The translations under genes were made by a program, and so were the position numbers. A DNA stretch of 64,000 nucleotides from Apiotrichum sp. Y4204 (lineage: Eukaryota; Basidiomycota; Tremellomycetes; Trichosporonales; Trichosporonaceae): positions 496,001 to 560,000 of the forward strand of contig JAMYHL010000004.1 of NCBI GenBank assembly GCA_025531455.1, read 5' to 3'. Every line of letters starts with the position of its first letter. Within the stretch, counting starts at the first letter, position 1. The notes beneath the pieces are model-generated. The model was given only the letters and a program-made list of their open reading frames with translations, ran no database searches and had not been told where the DNA came from. Of the stretch, positions 45,367-56,301 are shown piece after piece.

Positions 45367-48300
45367 TCAGTGTGTGTATGTACCAGACCGGTTCCCACTC
45401 TTCAGTGCCGTGGGATCGGAGGGAGCCCGACGGAAATCCGACGTGTCGATGCCATCAGCTGAGGATCATGTCAGCCACCACGTGAGAGTAAAGGGAGATG
45501 ATCGTGCACGCCGTTCGGGGGCCCCGATCAATAAGGAACCGCAACTCACAAGGTTTCTTCTTCTTGTCCTGACCCTTCTTGCCTTTGGTCTTCTTTGTCT
45601 GGCGTGTCGCGGCGCTCGGGTCGTCCAGAAGGTTGGGCTCGGCGGCGTAATCAAACGTGGGAATCTGCTCGGGCGTGATCTTGGCCTTCTTTTGTTTAGT
45701 CGAGGCGGAGGGGGCCGGTGACTGTTCATTCAGAGTTGGCGAATCAGCAGCCGTAGTTGCCGCCTCCTTTCGCTTCTCCTTCTTGGCCGCATTCTTGCTC
45801 TTCTTGACAGTCACAACGCCTCCTTCGTTGACCAGAGGGGTTTTGGAGAGTGTCGCTGATGACGCCGAACCGGTCTTCTTGTCGCTCTTTGCGCTCATGC
45901 GACTCGAGGATGGCGTCGAGGTTGACTGAGCATCGGATGCGGCATTCTTCCGTTTTGCCGCCGGAATGAATTCGACCGCCTCCGGGTCCAGGACCGGTGT
46001 GTCGGGCTCCACGGGGTTAGAATTACCGCTGTGGGCCGCCTCCGCTGTCGATACACGCTCCGGGACAAGCTCGCCGTGGATGGCGGCTTGGACGGCGGCA
46101 AACCCGGAAGCAACGTTGTTCGGCTGGCGGGATTGTTGTGCCGGCTTCTTAACATTCTTAGAGCCTGGCAGAGAGGATCCAAACAATGAAGACGACGAGG
46201 CCTTTGAGACGACTGGCGCCGGGGTCGCCTTTCCGGACTTGTCGCCAAAGAGGGAGGACGTGGAGGCTCTCACGGCCGGCTTGTTGTGGATCAGAGACGC
46301 CCAATCATCAACAGACATCGCCGTCGTCTTTGCCTTCTTGCTGGCCGGGGATTCGTCCACCTTCTCCTGAACGGCAAGTGGCTTCCGCGTAGCTGATTTT
46401 GTCGGCTGAGCGGTGACCTTTGATTCTGACGCTGTCTGATACTCTTTAGACGCTTCCCGGATCACAACTGCGATCTCATCGATTCGGGACTGGATAAGTG
46501 GCGCGCCCTTTGCGAGCTTGCGGCTCAAGACAACGGCATTTTTAGGACGAAGCCTAGCCAATTCGACGAGGATATGGTTGGCAAGGACATGGCTGGAAGT
46601 CAGTTTGGTTACTGCCTGCAGACCTACTGAGGGCTTTCGTCCAGTTCCCGTGCAACAGTGTCGCGCCAATAGTGGAGCCGCCTGAACACGTGTCCGGACT
46701 CTGTATCCACCTCCTTCTTCCCAAACTTCTTGATCTGATTTCCCCAACCATTCTGGCCGATTCCCTTCTCGTGATCGTACGGCTCCTGGCTGTACAGCTT
46801 CAGAGCTGTCTCGGCGGACTTCTCCAAAACTTCCCGAATTGCACGCTGGGGGTTTGGCTTGGGCGTCGAAGCGCCAGAACCCCCCTCGACCTCTGCCGCC
46901 GGTGATGGCGTACGAGATGCCCGCGCAATCAGCGCATTACGGAGGCTGTCATATACGTAGAGCAAGAAGTGGGTATCCGCTCGAGCGTAGAAGAGCATTT
47001 CGTCAGGAATGGGACGAATACGCCAATCCGCCATCTGGTATCGCTTGTCAGCCTCAAAGTCACAGTAAAGCTTAAGGAGGGAGGCGAGAGAGAACTGCGG
47101 GAATTCTGGAAGTGTTAGCCTATTTTCATACCATCGTCATATCGTTCAGTAACACTCACCCAAGACCTTGCACGCATGGTACGTATCAAACAGGTTGACG
47201 ACGTAAATGTCAAAGTCGCGTTGAAGCCAAATGATATCCGAGTCAGCGCCGTGGAAAACCTTGATGATCTCCGGGTTGGCCAGGACTCCGCCAAGTTTGT
47301 GTTCCCGAAGTTCGGAGCGCAGCGCGAGTGTGTCGACGATCCAGTCACCCTGGCGGGTGCTGATTTGCATGAGACAAGTTATGCCAAAGTAACTGCGAAT
47401 GTTGTTTGCTTCCAGGTCCACGGCGATTTCAGGGGCACGCTTGAGCGTCTCGGTGAGTGCTTCCAGCCGCTCTGGTGTGTCGACAAACTCGAAAGGCGTG
47501 TCTTCGAACGACCTAGGAACGATAGGCGGAGTCGATGTGAATAGTGCGGTTGGGTATGGGAGATGTGTCGTCTCGTAGTAGTACGGGTGATAGCGCATGC
47601 GGCGATCCCGCTGACGCTTCTCCGGAGTTATGATGGCGTCTTCTGAGTATATCGGCATATCATTCTCAGAAGGCTGCCACTCAAGGGGGACCATGGCATG
47701 ATGTTTGAAGGGCAATGTAGGCTTCCACGGTGCCTGTTCGTGGCTATTGTTGACAGGTTCACGGAATGCGAGCTGCGGCTTCGGGATATCGCGCGAGTTG
47801 ATCAGGTGCGCGGGCAGCATATTCTTAGAGATACCTGCGGGTCCAGGGAGCTGAAGTCAGCAATGATCTAAGACTGTGACCTGTGAGCGAACCTTTCTCC
47901 CTGCCTGGGCAACGGCTGATGGCTTCACCTCGATAGCGGCCTTCTTCTTTTGTCCATTCGCCTCATCAAGATTAGAGTCCTTCTATGTTAGCCATGAGAT
48001 ACCTCCTGGTTGACATACCGCATTCTCGAGTAATGAGTCAACAATGTCGACTACTGAACTCCGGAAGTGGTCCACCACAACGTCCTCGTTCTCTAGTTCC
48101 GTCTTGATGCTGATCTTCTTTTTGCCATCTGATTTGGCGTCGACAGACGGCGACTGTACCGCAAGTTCGAGCAGCTCGTTGGTGAGCTTCAGAATACGAG
48201 CACTAATGCCATCCATTCCCTTTGCAAACTTGCGATCGAGCGTGCGGTGAAAGCTCATGTCGCTCTTATCCGGAAGCTGGGCGGCGGCAGAGGTGCTCGC

Positions 48301-48387
48301 CTCCAGCGCCTCAGTCATGTTGTCCACAAACGCGGCAAAGTCCAGAGGAGGGGCAGACCCACCAGGGGACGAAGAAGAACTCGTCAT
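45367..48387 (-). CDS. RRP6: Exosome 3'-5' exonuclease RRP6
   Basis: Six exons: 48387-48019, 47982-47893, 47850-47160, 47105-46628, 46592-45550 and 45458-45367, 920 residues. Rrp6 is the nuclear exosome's distributive exonuclease. The PMC2NT domain (binds Rrp47) fills exon 1. The DEDDy active site is visible: D298 and E300 in AVDLEAN, D356 in FHGADSDIIWLQRDF, and Y/D in FYARADTHFLLYVYD. The HRDC domain follows around DTVARELDES and HVLANHILVELARLRPKNAVVLSRKLA. A long Ser/Lys/Ala-rich C-terminal tail with nuclear-localisation character ends in GNRSGTYTH, supplied by the last exon. The residues after DLE are AN instead of the more common HH. An in-frame upstream extension is discussed in findings. 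Confidence 0.93.
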
Positions 48388-49588
48388 GGCGGATTTGAGA
48401 AGACCTTGAATTTCGCAAATAGTGTATCCTTTTGCACGAAGTCGGACGAGGACGGCGGCTGCGGCAGTTAGGTTATTGACCGACTGCCTGTCAAAAGCTG
48501 TCCAAAACGAGTCGACGTTTTTCCTTTCGTGTTTGAGGTGAGAGGATGGACAAGTTGTAGTAGCCTGAAACCGCTGTGAGAGAGGCGAGGCAAAAGCGGA
48601 TACCGATGCGAAAACTGGAGCAAGATGTGCCGATAAAGCTGTCTTTAGGCTGCCAATAACAGATTCCTTAGTGACAGGTCGGTCACTCTCACGCCGTTGT
48701 TGTGGCGGTTGGAGAGATTGGGGGAAGGCCGGAAGTACACGGCGACGAGGAGTTGTAGCACCGTCGTCAGAAGACAACTGAGCTCGATGGTTCGCTTTAC
48801 CAGAAGACGCGCGTGACTGTTTCGAATGGGACCTAACAGTCGTCGAGTAAGTGTGTTTGGAGCGTAAGCTAAACGAGTGCCGTAGAAGATGAGTCGACGG
48901 ACACCGGTTGGGGAGAGACGATGTTGGGGAACGAGTGAGAGACGTAATGAGTGGTGAAAGAGGACGAAGACGAGGCAAAGAGAAAGAGGGACGAGCTGAC
49001 AATGTTGATGAGTGGCGAGTGATGGTCCGAGGGAAACGAGATTGATGTAGTAGTTGATGGGGAGAAGAGCGAGAGAGGGGATACAACATGCAAACAGGGG
49101 CGAGCTAGCTGCTGTTTGGGTGTTGTTCGCTGTCTGCTGATCGTGCTACTCGATGCGATACTCGATGATAGATTGCTGTTTGGCCGGAATGCAAAAATCA
49201 ATCTCGCACACGACACACACACACATCACTCTTGCACACTCCACCACTGTTGCGTAACCGCGTCAAAAAAGCACAACCCAAAAAAAATAATCAGCAAAAT
49301 AATCATCTGTGGCGCAGGGCGCGGGGCGCGACACCCGCGGCGCGGGGGTGCCGGGCGCGGGAGCGGCTGGCGGCGACCACCACCGAGCCACGTGGTGACT
49401 GTTGGTTTACGTAAACAATCCAAGGGGTCTTTTTCCGAAAATGAAAATCCCAAAACCTCGACTTTTGCTGATCGCGAGTGCAACAGGCAACTGGTGGTCA
49501 CTGCCGAGCAGGGCAGCTCGCTTGATCTCATCACCATCACACGGGACCTACCTACATCTCTTTCGCTATCGCCAAGCCGGTCGTCGCC
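48388..49588. other. Divergent promoter region RRP6/mL46
   Basis: 1.2 kb between two divergent starts. The RRP6-proximal 700 bases are strongly pyrimidine-rich on the minus strand and stay open in the RRP6 frame. An A-rich stretch lies at 49264-49303. No separate gene supported. Confidence 0.45.
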
Positions 49589-50496
49589 ATGTCGTTCTCT
49601 ATCGTCTCGGGACCATCGAGGCACGGTGAGTTGGAAAGCGCGAAAGTGGAGCTTGGGCGCTAATCTCAGTCCTCCGCCGCGGTCTTGCATCTGTCGCCCC
49701 CGGATCGGCCCCGGAGCTCACCGCGTCGCTCCTCCTTTCGCGTTCCCCACTCCTCACGCGCACCCTCGAGCCGCTTGAGAAGGCGTACTTTGCCCACTCG
49801 CTCAAGCTCCGCCATGCGTTGAGCAACCCGTGCCCTACCCAGTTCTATTTCAAGCCCGGATCGGTTGCGTATCGCCGTTTCCAGGAGTCCGAACATGCCA
49901 CCGAGCGCGCATACTACGGCGAGGATATTGCCGGCGCGGCGCCCGAGGTCGGAGAGGTGCCGTATGAAGCAGAGCACGCCGAGACTGCTCGTGACCACTG
50001 GGCCAAGGCCGACGAGGCGCGGGGAGACCGCTCTCTCGAGCGTGCACCTGAGGTGGAGCTCTTCTGCCTCGTTGAGAGCAACGGAAAGTGGACCTTCCCT
50101 TCAACCTCGGTCAAGGCTGGCGAGGGTCTGGACGAGGCGGTTTCGGCTCGTCTTACTGGTGTTGAGGGTGGCCTCGGCGGCAGCACAATGGACACATGGC
50201 TTGTTACTCCCAAGCCTGTCGGCGTCATCCGTGATGGCAACCAGCGGGTGAGTTTATGGTCATGAGATGCTTTGCTAGCGTCCCCGAGTAAAATGTTCTC
50301 CCTGATCAATCCGCTCACACTACAGAACTTCTTCCTCCGCTCGCACATCCTCGCCGGCGAGCCCAAGCTGTCCAAGGAGTCTGGATACACCAAGCACGCG
50401 TGGCTCACTGCCGAGGAGGTCGAGGAGCGTCTGCGGAAACAGGGCGACGACAAGGTGTGGGACGGCGTGAAGGGCATGTTTGGTGTGAGCGCGTGA
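49589..50496 (+). CDS. Mitochondrial large-subunit ribosomal protein mL46 (MRPL46/Mrpl17)
   Basis: Three exons, 49589-49625, 49670-50247 and 50326-50496, give 261 residues. The N-terminus (VSGPSRHVLRRGLASVA) is Arg/Ser-rich without acids, as expected of a mitochondrial presequence. The family's opening block follows: ELTASLLLSRSPLLTRTLEPLEKAYFAH and LSNPCPTQFYFKPGS. The second half is a degenerate NUDIX fold (ELFCLVESNGKWTFPS, EAVSARL, TWLVTPKPVG, FFLRSHILAGEP, KHAWLTAEEVEERL). The 37-nt first exon and both junctions keep frame. Confidence 0.88.
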
Positions 50497-51908
50497 GCGT
50501 TCGGGCATTGCAACGAAGACGACACACGGGCGCGCACGCCCTGCTAGACAACGACACATTGGTAGACTTGCCACAAGATCTTTGAATCTTGCTGGCGGCA
50601 CATGCATATCTCACCCCTGGCATGAGGTAGCGTATCAACGGACCGTGGACGGGTATGGTAAGGAACAACAAACAGTAGAGTGATGTGGAGGTAGTGACCA
50701 GTTCAAGGTGGAGGTCGTCGGTCGTCGGTCGTCGGTCGTCGGTCGTCGAGGGAGGCACGATGGCGGTACAGACACGTCTTGTACAACTTGGACCCAGGTG
50801 CTGTCCCTGCGCATTCGGCGGCAAGTCTGACAGCGGGCAGACATCCGGGATTATTGGCGTCAGAATGGTGGTGACTTGCGGTGGACGTCTACGTCGTCAT
50901 CTCAGACATCCTCTGGACCAGCCCAGGTGCCGAGATCTGAGACCCAGGTTGGCGTGCTACTGCCTGGTGTCGTTTGGGGCTCACAGCACTGCTAGCCCGT
51001 GGTCACCGGTCGGCAATGATATTAAGATCTCCACGGAGCTCTCCACGGAGGAGTCGGCGGAGCTCATGCGCGTGTCCGGGACCACGGTCGATCGGGCCGG
51101 GGGCGACGAGGAGAAACACAGTGGTAAGAAGGAAAACGACAATGACGGCGAGAGCGAGTGCACGGCGGACGGGGACGAGCAGTGACTCTGTAGGTCCAAG
51201 TGGGGACGCCCCAGGGAGGGGGAGAATCTCGTCGAGGACTGTCGGTGGTGTGGGTCCAGTGGTCATTGTGCTCCGGTGGTAGTGAATTATCCAGGTCTAG
51301 TGTGTGACGGGAGGTGTCTTCGTCGACCGCAGAGCCGCAGAATTACGAGACTCCCGCGATGAGAAAATAGTGATGACGGCAAGAACTGTAGGCAGATGGA
51401 CAATGCCCAAACTACAAAGCTCCCAACGTTGGTGACGCTGATGATCATGCAGGTCGAAGCTTCGAAGTTGCTGCGCGCAGGAGACACGTGCGCCGCACCG
51501 CCGTACCCGTCGACCTACGGACCCTCGATCCGCGCAGACCGCCGTAGGCGGTAATGATCATCTTGCTTATGCATTGAACCGTCTCAGTCGGAAACGCTCG
51601 CTAATCATGCATGGTCCATCGATTATCGATCATGCCCTCACCAGCTACGTGGTGCAACTCGAGTGATGAAATCAAAGGGTCTGGACGGGGCTGACAGTAC
51701 GGTACGCGCCAAAACAAAAAATCTATCGTGATCGCGGTCGATGCCGATCTGCGCCGCCTGTGCCGAAAAAAAAGCGCGTCCTTCATCCCTTACACCACCA
51801 CACATATTTCTGAAATGTTTTAGATTATATTTGCCGTTCTTCCGATTCTTTCTGTTTCTATTCCATCGACACAAACTTTCTGACGCTCGCCTTCAGCACC
51901 TGGAGTCC
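50497..51908. other. Gene-free 1.4 kb
   Basis: No supported gene between mL46 and the NAPE-PLD-like gene. It contains the five-copy GGTCGTC repeat and short open frames only. Confidence 0.45.
50713..50747. repeat. Five perfect 7-nt tandem copies (GGTCGTC)
   Basis: Five uninterrupted copies, intergenic, about 215 bases after the mL46 stop. Confidence 0.95.
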
Positions 51909-53847
51909 ATGTCAACCATGCTGAAGACGCTCCGGCGCGCAGCCATCGCGCTCCCGCTCGCATGGACCGGCGCGTGGCTCGGCTACTATGGTGAGTACCC
52001 ATGCAATGTTGGGGACTGGCAGTGGGTGGCGGCGGCGCAATTGGAGGCACGTTTCAGTGCCGAGTTGAGTGTGGAGCCCAGTGGTCCATGTGGGGTCGCG
52101 TCCAACACCACTGACCACAGCCTACACCGACACGCTCCGTCGCGCGCACATTCGGTCTCGTAACCGCGAGCTCGAGGGCACGCTATCCTCGCTCGACGTT
52201 GACCCCAATGTACCGGCGACAGAGGAGGAGAAGGCTGCGATCAAGCGGAGGTACGTCATGCCATTCACCGAGCACATCACACGTTTCTGCCCGAATTCTC
52301 ATTCTACAGATTCTCTAGTCTCAAGTTCGCTGGCCGTTTCTGGAATCCGTATGTCGAGTGGCGCGAGCAAGGAGCTTGGGTGAGTTGAAATCAACAGGGA
52401 GCATCACCTCACAACGCAGGAATGGGCCTGGTGGAAGCTGGTTCTCTCGACTCTGAATGGCAAACTCTTCTTCTTCGACGGCGACCTTCCTGCTGAGCGT
52501 CCGATCCCGGATCTCCCAATTGAGCGACCCGACTTTCAGCTTCTCTTCGGCAAAAACGCAACCGTCCAGACCCCTGTGCAGCCGCTCAGCGACGAGCTCA
52601 TGGAGTATGTACCTCAACAGGAAATGGGATGCTGTGGTGCCAAAGGACCGGAGACCGTCGGACACGGAGTAGACCACGCGCACGCCCTTGCCAAGGGAAC
52701 TCCCAACGGACATGCCAACGGACATGCAAATGGACACGCAAACGGACACGCAAATGGACACGCTAATGGACACGCAAAGGCATGCCCTAACTGTGGGAAG
52801 GAAAACGGGACTGCCGTCGTCCCCCGTCCTCCCACTTCCTCGGGTATGCCGTTGCACTTGCCAGCCACTGTGCAGCGCACTCAAACCGGCGGCAATGATA
52901 TTGATATCACCGACAAGCTCACCCTGACCTGGGTACGTCGAACTTCATAAGTCTGTCCTAATTTTGCAGCTCGGCCAATCGACCACATATGTGACTTTGG
53001 ACAACCTAGCGATTCTCACCGATCCGGCTTTGCAAGACCGCACCCTCCCCTCCGTTGTGGCTCCCCAACGTCTTCGTCCTGCGCCCTGCACTCTCGATGA
53101 GCTGAAGCGCGTGGACTTGGTTCTCGTTTCGCACAAGTGAGTGGTCAGATGTGGTTCGAAGCGCTGCTAACAGCAGTCATTATGATCACCTGGATCCCGA
53201 AGCCGTGAAGGAACTGGGTGACAGCTGCGAATGGGTCGTTCCTAGCGGTGCCGGACAGTTCCTGCGCGAACTGGGTGTTTCGCGAGTGACGGAGCTCGAC
53301 TGGTGGCAGGAAACGAAGCACACGCTTAAACGCCCTGGTGTTGAACAGTCGTACACGATCACTGCTGTCCCCGTGATGCATTGGTCGGCGCGGTCGCCAA
53401 AGGACACCAACGCTACTCTCTGGTCTGCCTTCCACGTCAAGACCGACGGGCCTGGTGGAAAGTCGTTCCTTCACCTCGGCGACACTGGCTACTCGCCGAC
53501 ATTATACGAGGCCGTTGGACGCGTCCTGGGTCCTGTGGACCTCGCCGCGATCCCCATCGGCTCCTACGAGCCTCGGTGGCACATGCACCTCCAGCACACG
53601 GATCCCGAGGGCGCTGTTCGCATGGCGCGCAACCTTGCTGTCAAGAAGAGCGTCGGCGTCCACTGGGGTACATGGATTATGAGCGACGAGAAGTGTAAGT
53701 GTAGTGGGGGGTCCAATGACGCTGTTATTGACACTCTTCTCAGATAACCTGCCCCCGATCGACCTCGCAAAGGCACGGGTGAGGCATGGCGTGAGCGAAG
53801 ACGAGTTCTCGGTCGTTCCCGTCGGCAAGACTATTGTTGTCGACTAG
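51909..53847 (+). CDS. NAPE-PLD-like metallo-beta-lactamase-fold hydrolase (Fmp30-like)
   Basis: Seven exons: 51909-51990, 52121-52250, 52310-52379, 52420-52932, 52970-53136, 53177-53694 and 53744-53847, 527 residues. N-acyl-phosphatidylethanolamine phospholipase D hydrolyses N-acyl-PE; yeast Fmp30 is the mitochondrial relative. A basic N-terminus with one hydrophobic segment (IALPLAWTGAWLGYY) suggests membrane or mitochondrial targeting. FAGRFWNPYVEW is a family motif. The di-zinc site is visible: H320, H322, D324 and H325 (SHNHYDHLD, split by intron 5), MHWSAR, LGDTGYS, PIGSYEPRWHM and GVHWGTW. Residues 190-213 are six NGHA repeats inserted before the catalytic half and flanked by two cysteine pairs (GCCGAK, CPNCGK), not usual in the family. 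Confidence 0.9.
52705..52776 (+). repeat. Six 12-nt coding repeats (NGHA)
   Basis: Six in-frame 12-nt units encode Asn-Gly-His-Ala. Units differ at silent third positions (AAC/AAT, CAT/CAC, GCC/GCA/GCT), so the array is not a fresh slippage product. Confidence 0.95.
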
Positions 53848-54102
53848 ACCGACAGGGCGAAAGACAGCTTATGTCAATATATCAGCCCTCAAACGGCAGC
53901 ACCGTTTACGTGCTGTAGAAATTAGAACCTGTAGTGGAGAGCCTTGAGCCCTCTTGCTTGGCGTAGAGTACTGTAGATGTGACGAGCTGTACGATCAGAC
54001 ACCGACATGGTTGCAGGTGGGGATTACTTGTGCAGATGGGGGAGATGTCAGGATCAGTGGAGATGCAATACATGAGAGCTAGGCAAGTACGAGATTGCTG
54101 TT

Positions 54103-54795
54103 TTACATGTGCGACTTCTGCTCCTCGATCTGCTTGACGATGAAGAGCGACGTGTCGAGGAAGCGGTCAACGCAGTTCTCGAGACAGGCGGCCTCGGACC
54201 TGGGTGTCAGCTGATGCGCAATGAGTCGTGTAAATGCGAAGTGGGGCGTGCCAAGTTCGTTCCAGCCCCGAACAGCCGGCCAAGAACGAAGCAACGCCTG
54301 GCCCATCCCTTCTGGACAGTAAAGCTGATTCGCGACGCCATGTTCTTGCCATGCTGCTCCTCTCCCACGGGTCCGCACTCACTTCGAGAACTTGGAAGAA
54401 ATCGAGCCGGTGATGCAAGTCTTCCAACCTGTCCATCAGCAGTGTCCCTTATGTTGTTGAAGTCCAAGACATCAACACCTACACCGGTCAGTGAGCTCGT
54501 GGACGGAGGCCTGGATCTTGGCCTTGGCCTGCCTGTCTGGTCAGCACGCAGCTCGTGAAACAAATTTGGCAGCTGCAATGACACGTACTCCTGGTCGATG
54601 AACTCGCGGAGCTCGGCCTGGGCATCAGTATGTCCTCAATAGGTGGGAGCGGTGACATCCTTCATCGGGAACGCCACCGAGGACGATGGAACATTTCGCA
54701 TGCGAATCGCCGGGGCGATCATCAGAATACGATGCCTTACCCCGCGTACTCACCTGCGTCGCGGCGTCAAACTGGGGCATCTGCTCGGAAGACAT
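54103..54795 (-). CDS. TIM8: Small Tim chaperone TIM8
   Basis: Five exons: 54795-54754, 54617-54589 (29 nt), 54532-54483, 54428-54383 and 54199-54103, 87 residues, the normal length. Tim8 with Tim13 escorts hydrophobic proteins across the mitochondrial intermembrane space. Spliced sequence: AELREFIDQEQAKAKIQASV, then the twin CX3C motifs C41/C45 (RCWKTC) and C61/C65 (ACLENC) with 15 residues between, and the conserved NCVDRFLDTSLFIVKQIEEQ. The first cysteine codon is itself split between exons 3 and 4 (T|GT). It is divergent from FAM32A with a 367-base shared promoter region. Confidence 0.94.
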
Positions 54796-55162
54796 GGTGA
54801 GAAAAGTGTGTTGTTTTTTGGAGGTTGGTGGTGACAACAAACTGGTGCTCGAAGTTTCTTCTCGGCAAGTCGGCGGCGGGGGCTGTCAAAAGATCAGAGT
54901 TGGGTGTGTAACTGGCGGACAACTGGCGCATGGCGGACATTGCGCGGGGGGGTCCTGAGGGGAGCAGGAAGTTTACGTGTATTTTCGGTGGGCCCAAACC
55001 TCCACTTTCTCACTGATACCGGCGCTCACCACACGACCATCCCAGTGGCCGCCTCTGACCTCCGTCATCACAAGCTGGAGTACCCTGCTCGTTCAACTCC
55101 ATCCACCCAGTCATCATCCTCGATCATTGACGCTGGCTCCCAGAGTCGCGACTATCGTCAGC
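54796..55162. other. Shared promoter of TIM8 and FAM32A homologue
   Basis: 367 bases between divergent start codons. No TATA box evident; a short bidirectional promoter is the likely content. Confidence 0.5.
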
Positions 55163-55764
55163 ATGAGCGACTACTCCGTCGTCCCGGGCGGCTCGCTCAA
55201 GTTCAAGGGCGACGACGGCAAGTGAGTGGGGACGAGGAGGAGGTATCAGTTAATCTGTCCCAACCTCCGCTACTTCACTGCTTCAACGGCTGACATTGCA
55301 GGAAGAAGAAGAAGAAGAAGTCGCACGCACCGGAAGAGCGGAAACAGCTTGAGGCGGACGTAGCGATCGCCGAGAAGCGGAGGGACAAGGACCGCGAGCA
55401 GGGCAAGGAGCGCGACGAGGAAGACCGGGAGCGGCGCAAGGCGTCGGCATCCGCATCCCCTGCGCCGGCAAGGTCTGGTTCGGGGTCCGCATCTCCCGCG
55501 CCTGGTGGGCCGCGAATGACGGAGGCCGAGCGCCGCTTTGAGGAAGTCATGCGGAAGCGGGTGAGTTGCGAACACTGATATTGGCTGTGTTGCACCAGCT
55601 CACATCTAGCGCGAAGATCGGGCCAAAAAGGAGGCACACCTCACGCATAGGGACCGCGTGAATGCGCTGAACAAGAAGCTCGACCAGCTGAGTGAACACC
55701 ACGACATGCCCAAGGTGAGTTGAGACCGGTGTTGCAGTCTAACTCTCAGATCGGTCCTGGCTAA
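55163..55764 (+). CDS. FAM32A family nuclear protein
   Basis: Four exons, 55163-55221, 55302-55560, 55610-55714 and 55750-55764 (15 nt), give 145 residues. FAM32A is a spliceosome C-complex component that helps 3' splice-site selection in humans. The layout fits: SLKFKGDDG, a run of seven lysines, a charged middle, MTEAERRFEEVMRKR, then [29 protein letters not shown]. The tiny last exon adds just IGPG and the stop, completing the invariant HHDMP-x-IGPG ending; reading through the intron would lose it. Confidence 0.9.
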
Positions 55765-56301
55765 GACGTGCTGCATGCCCGCCGTTGCGTGCTTCCTGTA
55801 TTATGTATGTTGTGTCAACTGAGCTGCGCGGAGGAGAATTATCAGGCGGACGGGCAAGTTAGAGAAATGAGCTTCAACTAGCAACTGTAGGTGAGGCATG
55901 ACGGTGGTGCATCTTGTCAGCATGCCGCATGGGGAGCTTCCAGGACTCCGGCTTTGTGTCAGGGAAAACAGGTCAACAGAGGGGTAGTAACCAGATTCAC
56001 AGTACTGTACATCACATACAACAGCTACAGTAGTCTACATCGAGTATGCTTGCAATCTGTTGTGTCCTTGCGACTGCCACGATAAAAATGTTGGAGACTC
56101 AAGTACCAACAGATGCGAGCGCTTGTGTGTTATCTAATCGAAATTGCGGGATGGAACTGCTCCGCTAATGTGACGCATTAGTCATAATTGCCATAATGCG
56201 GTCATGATGCATTCTGGCAATAGGCTATAAAGCTATATAAAGTAAAAACACCTAAACTTTTGACCCGATCTGATCCGCAATCCCGCAACACACTCGACGC
56301 G
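55765..56301. other. Intergenic region upstream of pirin
   Basis: 537 bases; no gene. The last 100 bases are AT-rich with the TATA elements listed separately. Confidence 0.45.
56226..56242 (+). promoter_or_regulatory. Double TATA box of pirin gene
   Basis: TATAAA at 56226-56231 and TATATAAAG at 56234-56242 in an otherwise GC-rich region, about 60-75 bases before the start codon; this is the best core-promoter signal in the window. Confidence 0.65.
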
